Shown here one piece after another: positions 1 through 7,457 of a stretch of DNA of 10,935 nt. Both the position numbers and the translations under genes were made by a program. Below the pieces are notes generated by a model. That model was not told the DNA's origin and did no database searches. It saw nothing but the letters and a program-made list of their open reading frames with translations. The stretch is from Euperipatoides rowelli (lineage: Eukaryota; Onychophora; Udeonychophora; Euonychophora; Peripatopsidae). Position 1 is the first letter of the stretch. Each line of letters opens with the position of its first letter. The stretch lies in NCBI GenBank assembly GCA_003024985.2, contig PXIH01S0001259.1; one strand, written 5' to 3'.

Positions 1-807
1 TTACTTGTTTTATGTCTCTATTACCAAAAATAAATTTTATTATTGATTACTTAGTAATCAAAATTGAAAAATATGAAAAAATCGCTGAAATTGTTTCGTT
101 TATATCGGTGAGAATTTTCAACTTAAGCCATTATGCATAGACTCATTGACAATTTAATTTTTTTTTCTCTCTATTATCTCTCAAAATCAAACGAGCCATT
201 GTATTGCTTGATAAATGGCAAGCCGTGAAAGAAATCTCTGAAAAATGTGATTTCTGGGTATTTAAATGGTATACAAAATATAATTGTTTGATTTCTACCA
301 TGTGATCATTGGGTTGCCAATGTAGCGATTTTATCACTGAAATAGCGGTGGCTTTGCATGGTGTGTTTCTAAATTATTGTTTAGCTGTTATTATATTGTA
401 AGCTAATTTTTCTGATTAAAATTTGTTGGGTGTTTTGTGAATAAAAAGGTATTAGGCTATATATTGGCCTTTAAATAATAATATTTGAAACATCCGTAAG
501 AAATTAATTTTGTTGAGTAGTTAAATAGATCAAATTTGATGGTGAGTTGGATCTTTTACAATTTATGTTGTAAAAATTTCGGTAAGCTGTCTGGTAGTTT
601 TAAGCTTGGTCTTTATTAGATTTATTACTTGTGGTAATTTGTGTCAGTGGGTGGAGCCTGGTTAGTTAACTGATCTATTTTAATTAGAAGTTATTTCATT
701 AAGATTTTTCTAAGCGGGAGGTTGGTTTACCGGGTAAGAATATGTAAAATTGGTAGTTTACACTATGTTCGGGTAAGTTAATATGTGGAAGAATTTACAT
801 CTGTGAT
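1..807. other. AT-rich non-coding stretch, no gene recognised
   Basis: I see no coding signature here. The longest open stretch, on the minus strand at 143-337, gives a 64-residue peptide with no motif I recognise and is best read as chance. There is no tRNA-like cloverleaf or tandem repeat. The DNA is AT-rich with scattered T and A runs and looks like ordinary intergenic or intronic animal DNA. Confidence 0.6.
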
Positions 808-915
808 CAGGGCTCGAAAATTTCCATGCCCTACTAGCCCGGGTCTAGTAAGGACATAGGTCAGGCAAGTTAAATATGAGGCAGTCTGCCCGAGTCGGGC
901 AAGTAGTGCAATAAT
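808..915 (+). repeat. Short interspersed repeat, copy 1
   Basis: The copy opens with the 13-base word cagggctcgaaaa at 808-820, has gcccggg at 837-843, and then a small inverted repeat gcccga-g-tcgggc at 888-900. It is far more GC-rich than its surroundings. A second copy with the same opening word, and gcccggg at the same 29-base offset, starts at 10410. Repeats with this kind of opening are common in animal genomes, but the family name and exact ends are not known to me. The 3' boundary given here is approximate. Confidence 0.6.
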
Positions 916-1277
916 TTTTTTCTTCTAATTTTTTAAAATGATTTATTGACCTTATGATGAAACTCTAGATTAACCTTTAATTAATTTAATGGTAAATAAT
1001 AAGTATTATTAAAATAAAAAATACAGTATTAAAAAAAGAAATCCAGAACTAAGCACCCTTTCCCCGCTATATGGCCAATTCTCCCATTATTATTATAGGT
1101 TTATTGTTTCATAACACATACTTACATACAATTAGAATATTTCCTTGAAAAAAAAGGCTTAATGACCTCTAATAGCCCCAATCAATTAATATATTCATAA
1201 ACAACAAAGAGAAAAAAAAAATTAAGTTTTAAGATAAAAGGCCTTAGCCGCTAAGGATATAGGCCTAATTCACAATA
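916..1277. other. AT-rich non-coding stretch with a 15-base palindrome
   Basis: No open frame or recognisable motif is seen. The only structure is ccttagc-c-gctaagg at 1242-1256, a 7-bp stem around a single base. The expected N-terminal part of the transposase-like gene that starts at 1297 was looked for here and not found, so that gene appears 5' truncated. Confidence 0.5.
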
Positions 1278-1324
1278 ATTCCAAAATATAATTGATTTGA
1301 AGAAAATCAATTATATTTTGGAAT
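1278..1324. repeat. Perfect 21-bp inverted repeat with 5-base loop
   Basis: Bases 1278-1298 are the exact reverse complement of 1304-1324, with gaaga (1299-1303) between them. The match stops abruptly on both sides. The right arm overlaps the first codons of the open frame beginning at 1297, so the hairpin marks the 5' edge of the transposase-like relic. It may be a fold-back structure, a deletion or inversion junction, or an element end. The sequence does not decide between these. Confidence 0.85.
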
Positions 1325-2725
1325 ATGTTTGCAAAATGTCTTTCTGGGAAATCGTTGGGCAAATGTTTGAATGGCTTGCATCAGTAAATATTGCAATCGA
1401 AAATATGTGGAAATTGATAGCCTTAGCTATTACAAGCGTAACAAAAAAAAATGCAATTGGTGACCTGTATACAGAAGCTGTAAGTTTATTTTTACATGAA
1501 GATATAAATACCTGCTTAGCACCGGGCAAGCATGATACAAAATCTCAAAATAAATTAAAAAAACAACCTTGGACTCTATGCTAAACCTTCATCGTAAGTT
1601 TTTAGATAAAAAAAAAAAAATCCTATAGTACATTTTGTAAACTTAAACCCTTCTGGATTGTAAAACCCAAGGTTAATGCAAGGGATACCTGTATGTGTTT
1701 TAAACACTCAAATTTTGAATTTATGTTGCACAAACTCCATGAGCTTAAAATGTTACTATCAATGCAATCTTCAAAGCTGGCTTCTACAGTGTGCTGTGAT
1801 ATAAACACTTATGACTGCATGTATGAAGAATGTTCAAGATGTAAAGAAAAAAAAAACTATGATCTCTTCCGAACTTCATGAACAAGAAATTTTTTATTCT
1901 AAATGGATCAACAAAAAAGAATATCGCCTAGACAAAAATAAAAAACAAATACAAGTTTTGTGGTGAAAAAAAAACAGAATTATTGCTCTGTTCAAGAACT
2001 TGTTCTAGAAACAGAAAAACACCTTACCAATGTTTTTAATACATACAGTATGTATAATATATGGCACCAATTTACAGCCCTAACCAAACTAAAAAATACA
2101 TTAAGGCAAAATGAAATTATAAATATAATTGATTTTTCTGAAAATTATAATTGTAAGTATTCTTCTGAAATACAAAGTGCTCATTTTGGTGCAGCTAAAG
2201 ACCAAGTGACTATGCATACAGTGATAGCGTATTTTAAAAAGCTTCCTGGAAACGTTGCAGAAGAGAACGAACTAAATAGAAGGAAGGAAGAAAATTATAA
2301 CCTGGACTGGATATGGTTTTGCACAATATCCGACAGTATTAGACATGACGCTTGTGCAGTTTGGGCACACTTGACTCCCGTATTGAAAATGATAAAAAAT
2401 AAATTATGATCTCATATTGACACTATACATGTTCTCAGTGATGGCCCCACCACACAATATAAAAACAAAAATTTATTTTTACATTTCTTCATTTATTGGT
2501 ATTAAAACGGCTACATGGAATTTCTCTGAGCCAGGCCATGGTAAAAGTCCAGCAGATGATGTAGGTGGATCTTTAAAGTCTAAAGCTGACCAAGAGGTGG
2601 CTTATGGGTGTTACATAAGTGCTAATATGCTTTATGCCACACTAAAAAATTCCAATCTGCAAGTAAAACTTTTTCAAATTAACATTTCTGAAATTGAACA
2701 AATTGACCAGTTTCTGCTATATTGA
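1297..2725 (+). pseudogene. Decayed transposase-like gene, DFSENY/SDGP/GHGK family
   Basis: I read this as a broken gene of an unnamed but recurrent animal family with a probable RNase H-like (DDE-type) core. In order it shows FLHEDINTCLAPGKHDT (1489-1539), a TFCKLKPFW segment (1630-1656), and a Cys/His-rich stretch with CxC..H and DCMYEECSRC (about 1690-1842) that could bind zinc. The core follows: DFSENY (Asp codon 2131-2133), SAHFGA, FCTISDS..HD, SDGPTTQYKNK (Asp 2440-2442) and TATWNFSEPGHGK..ADDVGG (Glu 2528-2530). The reading frame moves 1 to 3 to 1 to 2 to 1 to 2, each time near an A-run, and a TGA stop sits at 2407-2409. The usual N-terminal basic segment and a C-terminal SH3/Tudor-like part are missing. 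The motifs are seen directly. Transposase activity and the D/D/E triad are inferred. The outer ends are uncertain. Confidence 0.72.
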
Positions 2726-2845
2726 TTGTAATGTGGTATATTATAATTTATTTTCTTCTGATTTACAGTATATTTAAACAAATTTACAAACTGGATACAA
2801 TTCAAGTTGCAAACCAATAAATTCAAAACATGGAATAAGACAACT
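2726..2845. other. Spacer between two convergent transposase relics
   Basis: This 120-base spacer separates the end of the plus-strand relic from the end of the minus-strand relic. It contains a pyrimidine-rich run ending in ttacag near 2762-2767, which resembles a 3' splice site, but no downstream exon is recognisable, so I make no splice call. Confidence 0.4.
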
Positions 2846-3740
2846 AAAATATCAACGCTGCCTGTTGAGGCTGTAGTCAATATCAGGGTGTTGCAATAAT
2901 TTCAACACAATTTGTTAAACGCAACATTTGTCTTTCATTGCTGGAAAAATAAACACACTTCCTGCAGCATCTTGCTTCCTTTGGAATTTAACTTCAAGCT
3001 CTAAGTCAACCACAGTAAGTACCTGTGCTACAAACTTAATTGAATATTTTCTTGCATACTGATCAAAATAAAATCACCTGGACTCTTGGTTCTTCATTCT
3101 TTCTCTTCTTGCTGTACACTAATGGTTCATTGTTCACGAATGAATGTGTTTTCACATCAAGCAATGAGCAATATGGCTTGTATTCTACAATCCTTCTTCC
3201 TACTGGCTTAATGTAATGGGTTTGTGGTAAATAAGATTCCTTCCCATCTTTGACTTAACATATTACGATTAGAACTAATCAATCTGCTCCTTACTGATGA
3301 AAATAATTTTAACATTTTTTTACTTTTTTTGTGACAATTTGATTAAATCATTTGGAGCTGTTTACTGTTCCTCCTAGGCATTCCCTCCATATAGTTCTTT
3401 TAACTGTACCACCACTATCGTCAACTACANCCTTGCTTCCTATGGCTTGTGGCAAAACAATGCCTAGAAATATTGACAACAATCTCTTCTATGAATGTCA
3501 TTATGAAATAGGAACCTTTCTTTGAACTGTGATCTACATCCCTTCAGTCTTGCTCAATACTTTCTCATTGCTTCCCAGAGCCACTTAGCTCATGACTTAT
3601 TTTGTTGAATCAGAGTCTGTTATTCTTTAATCTTAAGAATTCTATCCTTTCGTTTTTGATACCTCTTCAAATTTTCCTGTATTCTTTAGTCTTTCTCTGT
3701 ATAGTCTTTGTTTCTCTGCTGACTTAATGGTGTGATTTAC
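2846..3740 (-). pseudogene. Internally deleted transposase-like relic, opposite strand
   Basis: Reading leftwards, the relic opens with a basic helical segment, SAEKQRLYRERLKNTGKF (about 3722-3669), continued after a one-base shift as YQKRKDRILKIKE (to 3623). A poorly conserved stretch follows. Next comes FATSHRK (about 3453-3433) and, one frame over, VVDDSGGTVKRTIW (from 3428), matching in form the GHGK..ADDVGG block of the plus-strand relic. Then come SQRW, PGDFILI (about 3082-3062), and KFVAQV...LEVKFQRK...FIFP...D (about 3048-2928), ending near NRQR (about 2855-2866). The last part resembles a small SH3/Tudor-like barrel. The catalytic middle with its first two Asp blocks is absent, so roughly half the gene is deleted. 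Stops and frame changes are frequent. The superfamily link is from motif form only. Confidence 0.6.
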
Positions 3741-3764
3741 ATCTGTGTCATAAAGGGAAGAAAT

Positions 3765-3805
3765 GTATATTTTTAAATAACCATATTGGTTATTTAAAAA
3801 TATAC
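3765..3805. repeat. Perfect 19-bp inverted repeat with 3-base loop
   Basis: Bases 3765-3783 are the exact reverse complement of 3787-3805, with tat as the loop. It lies about 25 bases beyond the N-terminal end of the minus-strand transposase relic and 12 bases from the T-run taken as the LINE tail. Its sequence differs from the hairpin at 1278-1324, although both sit at the 5' side of a transposase-like relic. Confidence 0.85.
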
Positions 3806-3825
3806 TTTATCAGATATTTTTTTTT

Positions 3826-4171
3826 ATAGTTTTAGAGGGGGACTCCACCCCTCTAATATATTTTATTAGAACATCAATCAATACAAAGAAAAGGTATAAG
3901 CAAATAAATGCAAAGTCCAAAAGTCTTGTCCTGATTAACATCAAAAAAGGCCCAATCTAAGCAAAGCATTTTTATTGATTTTATCGTCGGACCAAATATT
4001 AAGAATTTTTTTTTATCTAGAAACTTCATATCAAAGTAAAAACACTTTTTTTACTTCAAAACTTATGTACAGTAATCCAAAGTAGGCTTAGTGAGTTTTT
4101 CAAAAACGATACCATTTCTCATCTTCCATAATAAAAAGAGGAAAATCATGGAAAACTTTAATAATTGAGAA
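3826..4171 (-). other. LINE 3' tail and probable 3' UTR
   Basis: Between the zinc finger and the putative A-tail, the first part (to about 4100) still looks like degraded ORF2 C-terminus, with FHDFPLFIMEDEKWYRF readable near 4155-4105. The rest has stops in all frames. Near its end is a small hairpin, tagagggg (3833-3840) and cccctcta (3848-3855) with a 7-base loop. A 3' stem-loop next to the tail is a known recognition feature in some LINEs, but that role here is only a suggestion. Confidence 0.45.
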
Positions 4172-4414
4172 TTACCAACTATTGGTTTTTTTTTCCAGAA
4201 ATACTGACAGACTGTTATTATACAGAAAAAGACCCGTAACATCAGTATATAAACTAAAGAAAAAGATTAGACCAGGGCATTTGAAAAATAAATGATCAAT
4301 TGTTTCTGTATGATGACAAAAAATACAAGAATTTTCAAAGACAAATTTATATCTATTAATTAGAAATTCCTTAACAGGAATTGCAAGGCTGGTAAGCCTG
4401 AAGGCAAAATCCAT
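4172..4414 (-). pseudogene. LINE ORF2 part 5: C-terminal zf-RVT zinc finger
   Basis: The open frame contains SCIFCHHTETIDHLFFKCP, the CX2CX7HX4C pattern of the zinc-binding region found at the C-terminus of many non-LTR reverse transcriptases (zf-RVT). The Cys/His positions span 4327-4277. It is preceded by a typical helical stretch (LAIPVKEFLINRYKF) and followed by a hydrophobic tail. All four metal ligands are intact. Its position at the end of the minus-strand coding series confirms the orientation of the whole element. Confidence 0.85.
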
Positions 4415-4989
4415 TAATCCAGGTGAAGCACCAACTCGAGATAGCTCCTTTAGAATACTGAAGGTGTGTTTAGCTACAGAGACGTTTTTGGGAGTTGAAA
4501 ATCTAAAACTAATTAGTTTCTTGGAGGTAATTTTCTCAAATTGAGGTCAAGTTCAACCATAACATCCATATAAACCGTCAAAACCAAGTTAATCCGCCTG
4601 GAAAGAAAAATAATATTTGATGGAGGGGTGTCAGTAGGCACAATCCGAGCTTCAAATAAGTCTGACTGATTGTACAAAGGAACCATATTCATTAAATTAT
4701 AACATCCTTCAGCAGAGAAATATCTTTCAGCCCCAAACTACCTAAATGTCTAGGATTGAGGAGTTTTGCTTTTCCAACATGCCTTTTATTCTTTCCCCAA
4801 AGAGCCTTAGTTATTAAAGTATAAATTTGATTAATAAATCTCTTAGTTACTCTAAAGTGAGGCAGGTAGTAATTTAAAATTGGTTACAAGTAAACATTAA
4901 TGATCTTCATCTTAAAAAATAATGATAAATATTTATCTCAATATCTGAACACATGGGCTTAATATTTTAGATAGTAAAAGGTCTTGAAT
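4415..4989 (-). pseudogene. LINE ORF2 part 4: post-RT region
   Basis: The open piece at 4859-4692 contains TKALWGKNKRHVGKAKLL, then NPRHLGSLGLKDISLLKDV, which fits the LWG...GGLGL.D block downstream of RT in L1/Tx1-like ORF2. Another open stretch of 49 codons (4662-4513) starts DLFEARIVPTD and continues with a basic, hydrophobic pattern typical of the ORF2 C-terminal region. They are in different frames with stops between them. The assignment depends on position between the RT and the zinc finger as well as on the short motif. Confidence 0.65.
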
Positions 4990-5973
4990 TTTATTTTTCA
5001 CAACTTCAACAAAAGGAAAGGGATCCCCAAAAAGGAAGAAGGCAGTTTATCCCCGAAACCAGGAATAATGTGATTGTTACAGATTTTGAATGCACATGAC
5101 TTTTTAAGGGTAACAGAGGCACCTGACATTTTCTCAGTCAATTATTAACTCTTTAACAGTTTCAAGATCCTCAATGCCATCACATAAGATAACAATATCG
5201 TCCAAATAGGCAAAAACCTTAACATGTGCACGAAAGGCATCTATGTGAATACCTATGTGGTTGTCATTCAAATAATTCATAAAATCGTTGATGTAGAGGT
5301 TAAATAAGCTAGAGCACATGGCCGAGCCTTGCAGAATTGATCTTAATAGCTTATATAATGGAAAAATTTTGCCATCATTCTTGATAGCATTCGACCTGGA
5401 AAGCAAATAATTAATGATACCTCTATAGAGATTACATTTTCCACAAGTATATTAATTTCTTGCAAATAAAATCCAAAGAAACTCTAGGAAAGGCCTGTTA
5501 GTCTAGGATTAACATTATATTATCCTTAGCTTTAACTTTTTTTGAAACATATATAATTTCAAATATCATCACTAACAAATTATGTATAGGCTAGACCTAC
5601 CTCTCTGGGAGAAAATAAATGGATTCAAGACATTTGTAATAACATTAACAAGTTTCTCATTCAGGATAGTTGACAAAAGTTTTTGGTCAAAGTTTTCAAT
5701 TGAGATAGGTCTTAATGAAGTAATATCCAAAATTCTATTGTCATCAGGCAGAGCTACCTTCTTTTTAATCAAAAATATATAAGATGCATTAATAAATTTT
5801 CCTGTTATATTTGAAGATATCAAATTAAGAAAACCCATCAAAGAAGGCATCAGAACATGCATGAAAGATTTAAATATGTAGAAAGACATACCATCAGTGC
5901 CAGGTGGTGCAAATTTATTGATCTTACCTAGGGTAAGCATAATGTCAATCGGTTCAATAACAAACTCTTCCAA
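4990..5973 (-). pseudogene. LINE ORF2 part 3: reverse transcriptase relic
   Basis: This is the polymerase domain that copies the element RNA at the nicked target. Four open pieces carry the RT blocks in order. The frame at 5973-5572 has APPGTDGMSF, FLIKKK, SLRPISIENFDQK and FSQRG. A short frame at about 5515-5438 has motif A as LILD (Asp codon 5503-5501), immediately followed by a TAA stop and then QAFPRVSLDF, where FDRVS is usual. The frame at 5406-5134 has motif B, LQGSAMCSSLFNLYIND, and motif C, VFAYLDDIVIL, with YLDD (5208-5197) in place of the commoner YADD. A last frame (about 5138-4990) has KMSGASVTLKKS, matching motif D/E. Several frameshifts and stops make it inactive. Confidence 0.88.
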
Positions 5974-6540
5974 TGTAAAATCAAATTCATTAAACCAGTC
6001 ATCATAAAAAAAAAAACATCATTTGAGAGATTATGCTTGTAATGAGCATTCATTCTGAAGCCCAGATCCTGGCCAGTGAACAAACCATCATCAAATCTTA
6101 AAATTAAAAATGGATTTTGTTTCTTCTTTCTTAATATTCTATTGGACAGACTCTTAGAGATCATTTCAGAATCCTTAATAATTTTTTTAAAGTAAACCAA
6201 TTTATCAAGTTTTTCCTTCTTGGCCTTTAAATCATTGAGCTGCAATCTTAAATTATATAATCTTTCCACACTATCATCACTGACCTGACTTCCTTCAAGA
6301 ATATTTTCCAAAATATGCAGATCATAAGTAAAGGATTTATTTAATTTCTTAAAATGACCATATACTATTTCCTTCAACCTGAACCAATCAAACATTTAAA
6401 AAGGCTGTTTCTTCTGGTAGACAGATATCAACATAAATTTGATTGTATAAAGCTATTGTCAAAACATTAGCTGGGTGAATCATTACTGTATGTGCCTTAC
6501 CGCATAGCCAGAAAGATCATAATTTCTCAGACTTTGAAGA
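5928..6540 (-). pseudogene. LINE ORF2 part 2: linker between endonuclease and RT
   Basis: The longest frame (6395-5928) begins FDWFRLKEIVYGHFKKL and carries a charged, coiled-coil-prone stretch (LRLQLNDLKAKKEKLDKL), then SKSLSNRIL and NPFLILRF. This is the usual composition of the linker before the RT in L1/Tx1-like ORF2 proteins, including the switch from a long helix to a short basic block. The 145 bases before it (6540-6396) hold stops in all three minus frames. The methionine at 6395 is unlikely to be a real start. Confidence 0.65.
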
Positions 6541-7209
6541 TCAATTAAAGCAAAAAGTGCCCAAAGAGCAAGGGAAAACCCTTAATTTTAATTGAGTAAA
6601 TGCATAATTAAACAAAAAGATATAGTCCAAAGTGTTCCCTGAGGATTTAGATATTCTAGTAGGATAATGATCCATACCAGATAAAACCGCAGTTATAAGT
6701 ATGTTATTAAAAGTGAGGAAATCAGCAAATGTGGGTAACAACATTGGATTCAAAATATTAATACCACCATATACATGTATGATCCATTTACAATTAAACC
6801 TGGCTATTTTAAATAGCAATGTGTCCAATAAAACTGTTTTCACAGATAACATTTGGCGCATAGTAATTTAGCAGCATCCAAAGCTGGCCATTTAAAATAA
6901 ACTTAACGACAACATAGGCATGAGATGATAAAACGACAGAGCACTCCGTAAAGCCAACTCCTTTTCGTAAAAGCGACATTACTCCTTGTTTAGGTGCAAA
7001 ATGACTTTCATCAAAAATAAGAAAATGAGATTTAAACGCATTAAGTCGATGTCAGAGGAGAGTTTTAATTTTGTTTCCTGAAGGCAAACAATTGAAGGAC
7101 TGATTCTGTCAATGATTTTCATCAAATTAATTATTTTCCCTGGTGAATTTAATCCCTGAATATTTAAATTCAGCAAAGAAAACTGGGAGACCGATTCCAT
7201 TACACTCAA
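6541..7209 (-). pseudogene. LINE ORF2 part 1: APE-type endonuclease relic
   Basis: This domain nicks target DNA to prime reverse transcription. The first frame (7209-6979) has NLNIQGLNSPGK and then SIVCLQETKLK, the Asn and Glu (codon 7077-7075) motifs of the exonuclease/endonuclease/phosphatase fold. A second frame (about 7021-6840) has SHFAPKQGV, VVVKFILNGQ and NYYAPN, as expected for the middle of the domain. The third (6861-6541) has YGGINILNP where GGDFN is usual, so the catalytic Asp of that motif is lost, and then NTLDYIF, matching the conserved LDYIF block. At least two frameshifts break the domain. The identification is strong from motif order. Confidence 0.82.
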
Positions 7210-7457
7210 AAAGATAGCAATTACATAAATCTCTAATCATTAAGTCTAAGCTTCTTAGATAATAGTGAAATTTCAGAAAAACCAGCAGTTTTAGCATTAG
7301 CCGTAAGGAAGTTATGATTTTGACATGAATTTCATTAGGCCTAACCTTTCCAGAAGGTTGCATAATTGCTGTACGGCCATATTACTGTCATCCATTGAAG
7401 AGTTTCCAACAGCATGGGGGCAGGAGTTATATCAATGTATATGCAGGTATATGAGAT
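7210..7457 (-). other. LINE ORF1 tail and ORF1/ORF2 junction
   Basis: This stretch separates the zinc-knuckle frame from the endonuclease. Short open pieces in changing frames, such as one with DDSNMAVQQLCNLLERL (about 7393-7343), look like the degraded end of ORF1. I see no separate gene. The annotated endonuclease start at 7209 is only the first ATG of an already open frame, so the true ORF2 start could lie in this stretch. Confidence 0.45.

Noticed and set aside
143-337. 64-residue minus-strand open frame
   Set aside because: No motif recognised, AT-rich, and short enough to be chance.
1311-1529. Minus-strand open frame opposite the plus-strand transposase relic
   Set aside because: It is the antisense shadow of a frame that carries family motifs.
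2745-2767. Possible 3' splice site (pyrimidine run ending in ttacag)
   Set aside because: No matching donor or downstream exon could be recognised; AT-rich DNA gives such sites often.
2674-2880. 68-residue minus-strand open frame
   Set aside because: It overlaps the end of the plus-strand relic, and a different minus frame carries the recognisable C-terminal words, so it is a shadow.
5582-5782. 66-residue plus-strand open frame
   Set aside because: Antisense to the RT blocks; no motif of its own.
7127-7363. 78-residue minus-strand open frame near the LINE endonuclease
   Set aside because: The endonuclease motifs lie in another frame of the same strand, so this is an out-of-frame reading.
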